Part shown: piece by piece, positions 1 through 11,612 of the stretch
Layout: every line of letters begins with the position of its first letter
Numbering within the stretch: position 1 is the stretch's first letter
Source of the DNA: Rebecca billardiae RCC1528
Taxonomy: Eukaryota; Haptophyta
DNA length: 64,000 nucleotides
Reading direction: 5' to 3'
Assembly: GCA_965240325.2 (NCBI GenBank)
Contig: OZ251253.1
Span: 806,001 to 870,000 of the forward strand
The notes under the pieces: model-generated
Told to the model about the DNA's origin: nothing
The model's database searches: none
The model's input: the letters and a program-made list of their open reading frames with translations, nothing else
Program-made: the position numbers and the translations under genes

Positions 1-1
1 C

Positions 2-3000
2 GCCGCGCACGTCGTGCGCGGCGCGTGCGCCGCGCTGCGCGACGAGCTGCTGCTCGACGGCGTGCTCACGCCCACGCAGGCGCACCCGAGCCTCGCCGCC
101 GCGCTGCGCGGCGCGGGCGCGGCGCTGCCGGAGGGCGCGGAGGAGGACGTGGACGCGCTGCTCGACGCGCTGCTCGCGCCCGACGAGGCGTGCGCCGCGT
201 ACCAGCGCCTCGCCGCGCACGACGCGCGCCTGGCCGCGCGCGGCGTGGTGTGCGACGAGGGCGCGGGCCCGCCGCCGAGGCACGCGCGCGCGCGCGTCGA
301 CGTCGAGGCGGTGGCCGACGCGCTGGAGGCGGTGCTCGGCCCGGGCGCGGTGCCGCGCGCCGCGCGCGAGCAGCGGTGGGACGACGCCGCCGCGCTCGCC
401 TCGGCCGCGCACGGCGCGCAGGGCGTCGAGCTCGCGAGCGCAGCCGCGTACGCGGCGGCCGCCGCGCGGCTCGCGCGCGACGGCTTTGCCGCGCACGCGC
501 TCGACGCGGCGCTGCGCGGGCTCACGCGGCTCGTGCGCGCGGCGCGCGCGGCGGCGGCGGCGGCGGCGCGCGCGGCGGGGGCGGCGGCGCGCGCGGCGGG
601 GGCGGCGGTGCCGTCGGTGGAGGAGGCGGAGGAGGAGGCGGAGGCGGTGCCGTCGCCGGAGGAGGAGGCGGCGGAGGCGGCGGAGGCGCCGGAGCCGGAG
701 CCGGAGCCGGCGGACGGCGCGCTCGGCAGCGCGCGCGGCGACTTGGCGGTCAAGTACCGGCGCGAGCTGCGCGCGCTGCTGTGGCACGCGGCGCTCGTGT
801 GCGATCGGTACGGCGTGATCCTGCCGAGCCCGCGCGAGTCGCTCTTCGCGCAGTGGGGCGGGCGTCGCACCGTGCGCGCCGCCGCCATCAGGCTTGCTGT
901 GGCGATCGAGGTGGCGGCGCGCGGCGGCGGCGGCGGCGCGGCGGAGGCGGAGGCGGTGGCGGCGGCGGCGCTCGCGCTCGAGGCGGCGCTCGAGGCGGCG
1001 GTCCGCTTGGCAGCCGAGGACCGCGCGCGGCGCGTGGACGCGCTCTGCGACCAGTGCGACCGCGCCGGCGTCCCGCTCGCCGCCGACGTCCGCACCAAGC
1101 TGCGCTTCTGGCTGGACGAGCCCGAGGTGGCGGCCGCGGCGGCTGAGCTCGCGCGGCTGCTGGCGGCGGACGGCGCGCGCGCCGACGCGCCCGCGGCGGC
1201 GCGCGCGCTCGAGGCGGCGCTCGAGGCGGCGGTCCGCTTGGCAGCCGAGGACCGCGCGCGGCGCGTGGACGCGCTCTGCGACCAGTGCGACCGCGCCGGC
1301 GTCCCGCTCGCCGCCGACGTCCGCACCAAGCTGCGCTTCTGGCTGGACGAGCCCGAGGTGGCGGCCGCGGCGGCTGAGCTCGCGCGGCTGCTGGCGGCGG
1401 ACGGCGCGCGCGCCGACGCGCCCGCGGCGGCGCGCGCGCTCGAGGCGGCGCTCGAGGCGGCGGTCCGCTTGGCAGCCGAGGACCGCGCGCGGCGCGTGGA
1501 CGCGCTCTGCGACCAGTGCGACCGCGCCGGCGTCCCGCTCGCCGCCGACGTCCGCACCAAGCTGCGCTTCTGGCTGGACGAGCCCGAGGTGGCGGCCGCG
1601 GCGGCTGAGCTCGCGCGGCTGCTGGCGGCGGACGGCGCGCGCGCCGACGCGCCCGCGGCGGCGCGCGCGCTCGAGGCGGCGCTCGAGGCGGCGGTCCGCT
1701 TGGCAGCCGAGGACCGCGCGCGGCGCGTGGACGCGCTCTGCGACCAGTGCGACCGCGCCGGCGTCCCGCTCGCCGCCGACGTCCGCACCAAGCTGCGCTT
1801 CTGGCTGGACGAGCCCGAGGTGGCGGCCGCGGCGGCTGAGCTCGCGCGGCTGCTGGCGGCGGACGGCGCGCGCGCCGACGCGCCCGCGGCGGCGCGCGCG
1901 CTCGAGGCGGCGGTCGAGGCGGCGGTCCGCTTGGCAGCCGAGGACCGCGCGCGGCGCGTGGACGCGCTCTGCGACCAGTGCGACCGCGCCGGCGTCCCGC
2001 TCGCCGCCGACGTCCGCACCAAGCTGCGCTTCTGGCTGGACGAGCCCGAGGTGGCGGCCGCGGCGGCTGAGCTCGCGCGGCTGCTGGCGGCGGACGGCGC
2101 GCGCGCCGACGCGCCCGCGGCGGCGCGCGCGCTCGAGGCGGCGGTCCGCTTGGCAGCCGAGGACCGCGCGCGGCGCGTGGACGCGCTCTGCGACCAGTGC
2201 GACCGCGCCGGCGTCCCGCTCGCCGCCGACGTCCGCACCAAGCTGCGCTTCTGGCTGGACGAGCCCGAGGTGGCGGCCGCGGCGGCTGAGCTCGCGCGGC
2301 TGCTGGCGGCGGACGGCGCGCGCGCCGACGCGCCCGCGGCGGCGCGCGCGCTCGAGGCGGCGGTCGAGGCGGCGGTCGGCGTGGGCGAGGTGGCGCTGCG
2401 GGAGTCGAACGAGGCGCGCGCGGGGCGCGTGGACAACCTGATCGAGGCGTGCCGCGCGCACGGCGTGCACGAGCTCGACCGCATCGCGTCCAACCTGCGG
2501 CTCGCGCTCGAGTACGGCGACGTGGCGGGCCCCGTCGGCGCGCTGCAGCGCGAGCTCTCGACCGCGACCGCGGAGCGCGTGTGCGAGCTCGCCGGCGCCG
2601 TGCGCGACGCGGCGATGCGCGCGGTGAACCAGCCCCTCGACAGCGAGCTCGCTGAGATGGGGCTGGGCGCGGGCGGCGGCGGCGGCGCGGGCGGCGGCGG
2701 CGGCGCGGGCGGCGGCGGCGGCGCGGGCGGCGGCGGCGGCGCGGGCGGCGGCGGCGGCGCGGGCGGCGGCGGCGGCGCGGGCGGCGGCGGCGGCGCGGGC
2801 GGCGGCGAGCCGCCGCGCAACAACGACTATGGCGGCGCGACCGACGCGACGACCAACACGAGGGGGAAGACGGTCTTCTACGCGAGGCTCAAAGTGCCCG
2901 GACAATCGGACAAGAAGGAGAGGGTCACGCGGCGGGCGGCGGAGGACGCCTTCGACGCCATGGTGCGCGCGAAGAACCGCGAGGAGCAGATCGTGCCCCT

Positions 3001-3623
3001 CTCGGTCCTGTACCGCCCGACGGAGGAGGAGCGCGCCCTCGTCGCCTCCAGGCCCGAGCCGCCGCCGAAGAAGCGGCTGCCGAAGCAGTGCACCCTGAAG
3101 GGCGTGACCGTCCAGCGGCTGAAGGAGGGCGTCGTGTATCGCGCGCAGTACAGGGTCCCCGGCAGCGGCACCAAGACGAAGGCCGGGCCTCCGCACGCGA
3201 CGGAGCTCGCGGCGCACCTGGATTACAAGCACAGGATGGGCGAGGAGCTCAAGCTGGCACGGCCGCTCGCGCCGGGCCAGCGCGCCGGCGGCGGCGGCGG
3301 CGACGGCACGAAGCGCGGCGACTCGGACGCGTGGACGTTCGAGGAGCGGCTCGTGCTCGCGAAGCACATCCCGCAGGGCGGGCCGCTCACGCGGCTTGAC
3401 TACACGGCAGCGCACGCCGCGCTCGCTGCAGCAAGCGGTGCGCGCGCCGCGCCGCGCTGCGCGGCGGCGCGCGCGCCGCTCGCTCACGCTGCGCCCGCGC
3501 CGCGCCGCCCGCCCCCCGACAGGCTCGTCCTCGGCCCCGCAGCGCACCGAGCGTGCGTGCCAGGAGGAGATGAAGTACCTCATCGCGTGCGCCACCGAGG
3601 CCGGCGGGACGACGAAGACCTGA
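2..3623 (+). CDS. Repeat-containing protein with AP2-like and SANT/Myb-like segments (5' partial)
   Basis: The reading frame is open from the window edge, so the true start lies upstream. I model two exons, 2-3437 and 3523-3623, giving about 1178 residues; the 85 bp intron has GTGCGC/CAG ends and splices in frame. The order is an Ala-rich N-terminus, an acidic Glu/Pro stretch near residues 200-240, six almost identical 77-residue helical repeats (about 326-785) with a seventh degenerate copy, a Gly-rich linker, then two segments (about 955-995 and 1030-1085) with the aromatic and basic pattern of AP2-type DNA-binding folds. Joining the exons at residues about 1110-1178 gives a WTFEER...CQEEMKYL pattern like SANT/Myb trihelix domains. 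A nuclear DNA-binding role is inference from these weak similarities. The repeats match no family I know. Confidence 0.6.
980..2357 (+). repeat. Coding tandem repeat, 6 x 231 bp
   Basis: Anchoring on the CAGCCGAGGACC segment puts copies at 1011, 1242, 1473, 1704, 1935 and 2154: four steps of exactly 231 bp and a last step of 219 bp (loss of four codons). Copies look identical even at third codon positions, with at most a CTC/GTC change in the leading Leu/Val codon. This points to recent expansion or gene conversion. The sequence after the last copy is a diverged seventh repeat. Confidence 0.95.
2668..2806 (+). repeat. 18 bp Gly-rich coding minisatellite
   Basis: Seven units of an 18 bp GC-only repeat encode (Ala-Gly5)n. 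The tract is a flexible linker between the helical repeats and the AP2-like segments of the first gene. Confidence 0.9.
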
Positions 3624-4401
3624 CGCGCCGAGAGCGCGAGCGCGCCGCTCGCGGCCGGCCGCGGCCGGCCGCGAGCGGCGAGTCGGCAGGCGAGCGCGCG
3701 CTCGGCGCAGGCGTCCATGTATGTACTACCCGACCTGGCGCCGACGCGTCCGGTCACGTGTCGTGACCACCGCGACGGGGCCGGGGCAGCCGCGGCCGGC
3801 GCGGCCGCGCCGGCGCGCGCAGCTCCCGTGGTGCTTGAGGAGTCTGGAACTATAGCTATCCCTCTAAGCATCCCACCCATAAGTACACATACGAGAATGG
3901 GTAGGCACGCGCGCTTCTCCTATTGAGAACGAAAATTCACATGAATTCGAAACTCGAGTGTAACCTCACAAAAATGGGAAGGTTACAGCCACTACAGTCG
4001 AATAAATATTCTACCGAAACAAATTACTTTTACGATCGCATAACTACAATTCCAATAACTACTATTATCAGAAAGGGTAAGACTCGGGACATTTTCCCGG
4101 AAACGCTCAACAAACAAAGACGTTGGTAACCAACGGAAAATTCAACCAGGTTACGACGGGTTACAGCCATTTAACTAACTAGCCCGCACGACTTGACATG
4201 GCCAATAAGAATTGAAATGACCAATAAGAAAAATAGGACGACATCCGTTCATTCTGAAAACAGTATTATAATAAATAATAATCCTCGCGTCTAATTGTAT
4301 CATACGTTATGATTCAATATCCCACGAATTAAAATAAATAAACCGTCTGCTAGATTACTTTTCTGCTGCGCAGTAGCTTGGATAGCAGCATAATCACTTT
4401 C
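3624..4401. other. Intergenic; GC-rich start then AT-rich island
   Basis: Composition changes sharply near 3840, from almost pure GC to AT-rich. No ORF here looks coding. Isolated GGTTACAG and GGTTACGA words at about 3980-4170 resemble the motif that builds the minisatellite further downstream. Confidence 0.6.
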
Positions 4402-4724
4402 AACAATTAATAAATAACACGTCTGCTACAGTCGTATTGTTTTTAATAATGCGGCTCTTGCTTTTCATGATTAAACTAAACAAACAGCAGCCGTCAACGC
4501 GCTGAAAGAGAGGCGACTCGCCATGTAACCGGTTACAGGGTTACAAGGTTACAACACGTCGACTTTCAATAAATAAAACATCTGCCACATTATTGTTTTA
4601 GAATAATGCGGCGCTTGCTTTTCATATGATTAAAATTTATAAAAAAAACAGCAGCGTCAACTCGCTGAAAGAGAGGCGGCTCGCCATGTAACCGGTTACA
4701 GGGTTACAAGGTTACAACACGTCG
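4402..4724. repeat. Diverged tandem duplication, period about 163 bp
   Basis: Two copies of an AT-rich unit each end in GAAAGAGAGGCG..CTCGCCATGTAACCGG and a run of GGTTACA words. The CCATGTAACC anchor is at 4521 and 4684. The AT-rich halves have drifted, while the GTTACA ends are almost identical. Confidence 0.8.
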
Positions 4725-6572
4725 GAAGGCGGGGGCGGAAGGGCGACGACCTCGTACAGTATGGCGCACGACGCGAAGCACGCGAGTTTGCGGACGAAGA
4801 CCGACGGTCACGCAACCGGTGGCGAACACACGCACCGATCTCTCGACACAGTCACGCCTTCGACACTCTGCTCGCGACCCATGACCGCGGCACCGCAACT
4901 CAAGGACTATTCAAGGTAGAGGGCCCCGCAACTGGCACGACGTTGTGGCCATGCTCGCGCACACAGCCAGCATACTCACCACCAATCGTCTTTACGTCAG
5001 GACGTCATCGGGTATGAAACGAGCAGTGCACGCGGTGCAGCGTACATACCGGCACTACGCTCGCATTCGATCGCGCCAGGTGGATCAGCGGCCCGCTCGC
5101 CGCTCGGCGCACTCGGCTGATGGCAGCGGTACCCTTGTGTGCCGCTGTCGTAGTGCGAGACCCGCCGCAGCGCCACTGTGGGCGGTCATAGACGCGCCCT
5201 CCGCAGTGAAGCACGCTGGGTGCACATCTTCACCGCGCCCCACGCCCGCGCGCGCTCGTGCGCCCCCTCATTCTCTCTAACCGCGCGCCGCGTAGCCCAC
5301 CACTGCCAACTAAGCGGCACGCGCGGCCGCGCAGGCCGCAGACCCGCACCGGCCAGCTGTCCGTACGGCGTACGCAGCGCAACCCGCCACTACACCGTGG
5401 CGCGGGGTCGACGTCTGGAAAGTAGCGAGATGCTGGGTGCCGGCGGGCTCGCCGATCCTCCGAGCCTGAGGTCAGTCCGCCGGAGCGGAGAGTCGGGGCC
5501 ATGCCCATGGCCGCCGCGCGGTGCCAATCACTAATCAGTGCGCATACTGACTACTGAGACTGCGGCATCTGACGCCACTCAGACGCCACTGTGCACTGCT
5601 ACGACTAATATTCACAAACACGCGCCACGACTGACCGGACTCGTGCCGTCTGCCCGGAAGCGGATCTACGAGTGACACCCGCACACGGCCCGGCAGAGCC
5701 ACCCGGCGGCCGCTCGGCTCGGTATATCATGTCTGGCAGCCCGGGCGGGCATCGCCACTGTGAGCCACGAGCCACGCCCGCAAGGCGCAAGTCGCAACCA
5801 CCGTCACGTTCGGGCCGGCTCGGTGCGCGGGTCGGCGCCGCCGCCGCCGTCGGGCGCGCGCGGGCGCACGAGGCAAAGGCCGTGCGCGCGCGGGCGCAGC
5901 GCGCAGCAGGCCTGTCAGCCCAGCCTCGGCCTCAGCCGCCGCCCCTGCCTGCTGCGCCCGCCGCCACCGCCGCCGCCGCTCGCTGGGCCGCGCTCCCCTC
6001 GGCGCCGGCGTGCGCGCCCGCGGCGGCGGTGCCGTTCGGCGCGGCGCGCGCGCGCATAGCCGCCGCAGCTCCCGGCGCAGCCACGCGACCCCGGCCGCGT
6101 CCAGCGCCACGCCGAGCCGGCCGCGCACGTGCGCACGCCCGAGGTGCGCGTGGCGCGCCCGGCCGGCCAGCGGCTGTCCCTCCACCACCAGCGGGCGAGC
6201 GCTGCAGCGGACGCGACGTGCGCGGCGCGGACGCGCGCGCCGCGGAGCGGATCGCCCACCACCACGCCGCGCGCCAGGGCCAGCGAGCCCGGCGGCTCGA
6301 GCAGCAGCACTGCGCGCGCGCTCGGTGCGCGCGCCCGCGGTCGGTTGTGGCGATGCCGGCCTTGAGGCGGCGCGCGCGTGCGCGCTGCCCCGAGCCGAGG
6401 CGAAAGAGGCGTGGCGCAGGTCGTGCGGCGGAGGAGGGCGTCAGATGCTCTCCCGCAACAGCCCGTCCGCATGCGCCGGCTCCGCGGGCACACCCGCGCC
6501 CGCAGCGCCGTGCCCCGTGCGCTCGCGCTCGCCCCGCCTGCGGAGCACGCCATCCGCACCTGGGGGCGCGGG
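4725..6572. other. Intergenic, no supported gene
   Basis: GC-rich sequence with overlapping open frames on both strands, as expected from composition alone. A minus-strand stretch at about 6060-6340 reads with some protein-like character only if a frame change is allowed near 6190. I cannot assign a gene. Confidence 0.4.
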
Positions 6573-7330
6573 CTGTAACCTTGTAACCTGTGTAACCAGG
6601 TAACTGGTTACATCGGAGGCCAGGGACTCTGGAGGCAGGAGCTGGCAGGTGGAGACCGTAACGGCCGGTTGCGAGCTGGGACGGCCGGTGTAACCCTGTA
6701 ACCTGTGTAACCACGGGTAACTGGTTACATCGGACGCCAGGGACTCTGGAGGCAGGAGCAATAGCAGGTACTAGGTAGTGGGGACCGTAACGGCCGGTCG
6801 CGAGCTGTAACGGCCGGTGTAACCTTGTAACCTGTGTAACCAGGTACTGACTGGTTACATCGGACGCCAGGGACTCTGGAGGCAGGAGCAATGGCAGGTA
6901 GTGGGGACCGTAACGGCCGGTCGCGAGCTGTAACGGCCTGGTGTAACCTTGTAACCTGTGTAACCAGGTAACTGGTTACATCGGAGGCCAGGGACTCTGG
7001 AGGCAGGAGCTGGCAGGTGGAGACCGTAACGGCCGGTTGCGAGCTGTAACGGCCGGTGTAACCTTGTAACCTGTGTAACCAGGTAACTGGCCGTTACATC
7101 GGAGGCCAGGGACTCTGGAGGCAGGAGCTGGCAGGTGGGGACCGTAACGGCCGGTCGCGAGCTGGGACGGCCGGTGTAACCCTGTTACCTGTAACCTGTG
7201 TAACCACGGGTAACTGGTTACATCGGACGCCAGGGACTCTGGAGGCAGGAGCAATGGCAGGTACTAGGTAGTGGGGACCGTAACGGCCGGTCGCGAGCTG
7301 TAACGGCCGGTGTAACCTTGTAACCTGTGG
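6573..7330. repeat. GTAAC minisatellite, block 1
   Basis: About six units of roughly 120 bp. Each contains CTTGTAACCTGTGTAACC, the hairpin GTAACCAGGTAACTGGTTAC, the CAGGGACTCTGGAGGCAGGA segment and two copies of TAACGGCCGGT. Units differ by small deletions and substitutions. The same repeat resumes at 8189 and 10528. Confidence 0.95.
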
Positions 7331-8188
7331 GACCCGTTGCACGGGTGAGTAACCGTGAGCGTATGAAAAAACGACAAGCGTATGAAATCTCGCGGTTTTG
7401 TCGCTCGCGCTGCCGCATGGCTGACGTCCGCGCCGATCCGAGCGCAATGGTGCATTGCGAAGCCGATTCGCAATGCACCAATCCAATCCGCATGTCAATC
7501 GACCCAACCGTCGCTGAGAACGAACGACAAAACCCAGGGCAGGTGTCCACCACGAAGCCACGCCGCGCGCGCGCTGGCAGCGTGAGCCGGCGCGGTTGCA
7601 AAGGGTTGCCCAAAGGCAGAGAGATCAGCCAATGCGGCTACCTTCGGCAAGCACGCCACCTCAGCGTCAGCATCGGGTGGGGCCGTGAGGATACATGCCC
7701 TTGGATGCGGCTCCAGCCAAACGGCTCTCGACGCGGGGAGCCGCCATCGGCCGCGAGCGCGTACACGGATACACGTGCTGTCCTCGTGAACGAGGATTCA
7801 GGAGACGAGGCGCGGCCCGCGATGCGCAGGCAAGACCTAGGGAGTGGCTCACGCTTTGATCGCGTGTACGGGTACAGAAGGCGTGCGCACGCAACCGCAC
7901 CGCCTTCGTGAAGCGCGTGGGCAAGCTGCTGAAGCTCTCACGATGCGCGCTTACTTCTCATCTCCGTGCGCTCGCCGACCGCTCACGCTGCCTTCCGCGC
8001 GGCGGACCTGGGAAACCTGCCACCTGGCGCGCACGACGCAGCGCGTAACGCGGAAGGTGGTAGATCTGCTGCCACGCTCCCGCTGCCGCCGCCGGCGGCG
8101 GCAGCGGCATGCCCACGATGCGGCGACGGTGCTGATGACTATCACTGCCAAAGTGTCGTTTTTTCGGCGCTCACGCGTGCAACGGGTC
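7331..8188 (+). mobile_element. Transposon-like element, copy 1 (858 bp)
   Basis: The insert interrupts the GTAAC minisatellite and has inverted ends, GACCCGTTGCACG at the left and CGTGCAACGGGTC at the right, followed inward by GTGAG and a GAAAAAACGACA segment on both sides. An inverted near-identical copy lies at 34382-35236. Inside is a perfect hairpin, GGTGCATTGCGAA / TTCGCAATGCACC, near 7449-7479. No clear target duplication is seen; about 27 bp of the host repeat unit appear to be missing at the junction. A 190-residue ORF is shared with copy 2 but resembles no transposase, so this is probably a non-autonomous element. Confidence 0.8.
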
Positions 8189-8930
8189 CCAGGGACTCTG
8201 GAGGCAGGAGCAATGGCAGGTAGTGGGGACCGTAACGGCCGGTCGCGAGCTGTAACGGCCGGTGTAACCTTGTAACCTGTGTAACCAGGTAACTGGTTAC
8301 ATCGGAGGGCAGAGTGTCACCTGTGTAACCAGGTAACTGGTTACATCGGAGGTCAGGGACTGGTCGGGCCAGGAGCAATGGCAGGTAGTGGGGACCGTAA
8401 CGGCTGGTCGCGAGCTGTATCGGCCGGTGTAACCTTGTAACCTGTGTAACCAGGTAACTGGTTACATCGGAGGCCAGGGACTCTGGAGGCAGGAGCTGGC
8501 AGCTGGGGACCGTAACGGCCGGTCGCGAGCTGTAACGGCCGGTGTAACCTTGTAACCTGTGTAACCAGGTAACTGGTTACATCGGAGGCCAGGGACTCTG
8601 GAGGCAGGAGCAATGGCAGGTAGTGGGGACTGTAACGGCCGTCGCGAGCTGTAACGGCCGGTGTAACCTTGTAACCTGTGTAACCAGGTAACTGGTTACA
8701 TCGGAGGCCAGGGACTGGCTGGGCCAGGAGCAATGGCAGGTAGTGGAGACCGTAACGGCCGATCGCGAGCTGTAACGGCCGATGTAACCTTGTAACCTGT
8801 GTAGCCAGGTAACTGGTTACATCGGAGGCCAGGGTGTCTGGGGCAGGAGCTGGCAGGTGGGGACCGTAACGGCCAGTCGCGAGCTGTAACGGCCGGTGTA
8901 ACCTTGTAACCTGTGTAACCAGGTCTACTC
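8189..8930. repeat. GTAAC minisatellite, block 2
   Basis: Continuation of the roughly 120 bp repeat after the inserted element, about six units including one short 48 bp partial near 8300-8350. Some units carry a GGCCAG or GGGGCAG variant in place of the usual CTCTGGAGGCAG. Confidence 0.95.
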
Positions 8931-9673
8931 TACTTAATCGTGTAAAGTGAATCTGCGCGGCAGGTGCGCCCGGAATACGAAAATGCCCACAATTCGGAGT
9001 TTTCTCTATGAAAACCATCGGTTCGGCTGTTTTTACTCGTCAAACCAACGGTTCGACGGTGTTTACTCCGAAAAACCATCGGTTCGGCAATTTTTACCCA
9101 AGGTGCTTGCAGTTGGGACAGTCCTCGCACGTATTGGTCTCGATAAACAAGAATCGGAGTACGCGTTTCGAGTGATGGCTTCGCGATGATTGTAACATGA
9201 TGTTTTTCACTCGTAGTTGATCGTTCGAGGGAAAAATCTTCTCGACGAAACATGGAGGGCCAATCAGGGTCCGTCGATCGATTACAGCCGACGCGACTCA
9301 AGTTAATAGGCGGCTCATTATTTGAACAGCACCGCGATGATACTCGCGCGTCAAGACGGGCCCGCTCGGGCCAGGCTGACCGCCGTGACGGGAGGTCGAG
9401 ATGCCACCGCGGGCGCCGCGGGGCTGCGACCGAGGGTGTGGACCGTCGGGGTGATGTGTGAGCAAGATGTTCACGCCCTGTCACCTGCAACTGTCGACGG
9501 CCGTCCTCCACCTGCACTTCGCCTGCACCTCACGACCGGGTGCCCGGATGACCGATCTGTAACACTCGACGAGTGATCCCGACGGCTCGACGAGTGATCG
9601 AGTGATCCGCACGACGGGCGTCGCTTGCAACTGATCACGGCCGCTCTCCTGCCCGGCGCTCAGGAGGCGCACG
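8931..9673. other. Intergenic with a short 30 bp tandem repeat
   Basis: At about 9009-9100 a unit of about 30 bp with core ACCATCGGTTCGGC and a TTTTTAC tail occurs three times. The rest is moderately GC-rich and shows no gene I can support. Confidence 0.5.
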
Positions 9674-10250
9674 CTTGATGCGTGTCCTGCGCGGTTGTCA
9701 CCTAACGACCTGCCCCGGCGGTTGCAACTCTCTACATCTCTCGACGGAGTGGCGCGCCGCCGTCCGCGTTGCTCGACTGGATCTGCGCACCGGGCCTCGC
9801 CTGCAACTGTTTTGATGCGTGCCGTGCCCTGCGCGGTTGGCACCTGGCTGCCTGCCCCTGCTGCTGCAACTCTCGACGGCGGCGCGCCGATCAGTGTTGC
9901 TCGACTGGATGTGCGCACCGGGCCTCGCCTGCAAGTGTTTACGGCCGTCCACCAGCCCTTCGGTCCGAGGCTCAGTCGGCGCGCGCGCTTGATGCGTGCC
10001 GTGCCCTGCGCGGTTGGCACCTGGCTGCCTGCCCCTGCTGCTGCCGAACTCTCGACGGCGGTGCGCCGAATCAGTGTTGCTCGACTGGATTACTGCGTCA
10101 CCGGGCGTCGCCTGCAAGTGTTCAGTACGGCCGTCCACCAGCCCTACATACACGGTGCGAGGCTCAGTAGACAGTAGGGGCGCGCGCTTGATGCGTGCCC
10201 TGCGCAGTTGTCAACGCAGGCTGCACCCGCCACCCGCCCCAGCGTCCGCA
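9674..10250. repeat. Minisatellite with TTGATGCGTGCC units
   Basis: Four head-to-tail units begin at about 9674, 9813, 9988 and 10188 with CTTGATGCGTG, followed by a CCTGCGCGGTTG segment, GCTGCCTGCCCCTGCTGC and GTTGCTCGACTGGAT. Unit lengths vary from about 140 to 200 bp. Open frames crossing it are repeat artefacts. Confidence 0.85.
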
Positions 10251-10527
10251 GCACTCGGGACCGTGGCGGCAGCAGCTCACCTTGACGATGATATGACGAC
10301 CGTCAGCTGTCTTAAGTATGACGCTGCGGCTGCCAGCTAACCATCAATCTGAGCAGTTCATTTAAGACGAAGTCCTCAGGGCTGGCACGTGCGCACGGCG
10401 GCGTCGTCTGCATCAGCGAGTGCCGAGTCTGCAGCGCGCTGTCTGCACCCGGCTATCAACGTCTGAAGGTGGTCGTGATTCGTGAAGCTGCCGCCGGCGT
10501 GCAGCGGCGGCTGCAACTCACTCTCTA

Positions 10528-10740
10528 GTAACTGGTTACATCGGAGGCCAGGGACTCTGGAGGCAGGAGCAATGGCAGGTAGTGGGGACCGTAACGGCCG
10601 GTCGCGAGCTGTAACGGCCGGTGTAACCATGTAACCTGTGTAACCTGTGTAACCAGGTAACTGGTTACATCGGAGGCCAGGGACTCCGGAGGCAGGTGCT
10701 GGCAGGTGAGGACAGTAACGGCCGGTTGCAAGCTGTAACG
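10528..10740. repeat. GTAAC minisatellite, block 3
   Basis: Two units of the repeat seen at 6.6-8.9 kb, isolated by about 1.6 kb of other sequence. One carries an extra AACCTGTGT step. The block ends abruptly where the next minisatellite starts. Confidence 0.9.
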
Positions 10741-11612
10741 ATGATTCAGAGAGCTCAGAATACCTTGCCGACATTCTGTGCGCCAACCCGTGCAGCGGTT
10801 CATAATCTTCCGCCGAAATTCTGGTCGCCAGTACATACAGCGGCTCGGAATCCCTCGCCAAAATTCTGGGCATCAGTACATGACAACTCTCACAGAGTCT
10901 CATGCCGAAATTCTGGTAGTCGCCAGTACATACAGCTGCTCGGAATATTCTGCCAAAATTCTGGGCTCAACCTATGCAGCAGCTCAGAATCTCGCGCCGA
11001 AATTCTGGGCGCCAGCCCATGCAGTCGCCCAGAATCTCCCGCCGAAATTCTGGGCAACCCATGCAGTCGCTCAGAATCTCCAGCCGAAATTCTAGGCGCC
11101 AGTACATACAGCCGCTCGGAATATTCTGCCAAAATTCTGGGCGCAACCCATACCGCCGCTCAGAATCTCCAGCCGAAATTCTGGGCGCCAGTACATACAG
11201 CCGCTCAGAGCCTTCTGCCAAAATTCTGGGCGTCAACCCATACCGCCTCTCAGAATCTCCAGCCGAAATTCTGGGCGCCAGTACATACAGCCGCTCAGAA
11301 TCCTCCCGCCAAAATTCTGGGCGTGAACATATGCAGCCGGTCAGAATCTCCCGCCAAAATCTTGGGCGTCAACCCATGCAGCCGTTCAGAATATCCTGCC
11401 GAAATTCTGGGCGCCTGTACATACAGCCGCTCAGAATCCTCCCGCCAAAATTCTGGGCGTGAACATATGCAGCCGGTCAGAATCTCCCGCCAAAATCTTG
11501 GGCGTCAACCCATGCAGCCGTTCAGAATATCCTGCCGAAATTCTGGGCGCCTGTACACGAATAGCAGCTCAGAATCTCTCGCCAAATTTCAGCGAGATAA
11601 GGCGATGTAACC
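10741..11612. repeat. 42 bp minisatellite
   Basis: About 18-19 imperfect units built from GCCGAAATTCTGGGCGCCA, GTACATACAG or ACCCATGCAG, and CCGCTCAGAATCT. Unit length is near 42 bp. A larger block (about 11283-11410) is itself repeated at about 11415-11540, a higher-order duplication. Because 42 is a multiple of three, long repetitive open frames exist, but I see no sign that they are genes. Confidence 0.95.

Noticed and set aside
5672-6586. 304-residue plus ORF and overlapping minus ORFs
   Set aside because: All frames are open because of composition; no frame is convincingly protein-like over its length.
7331-7911. 190-residue ORF inside the inverted-end element as a transposase
   Set aside because: It is conserved between copies, but so is the whole element; composition and sequence show no catalytic motif.
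6573-8930. CRISPR-like array
   Set aside because: Whole units repeat with no unique spacers, and the setting is eukaryotic; it is a minisatellite.
10696-11610. 304-residue ORF
   Set aside because: Direct translation of a 42 bp minisatellite.
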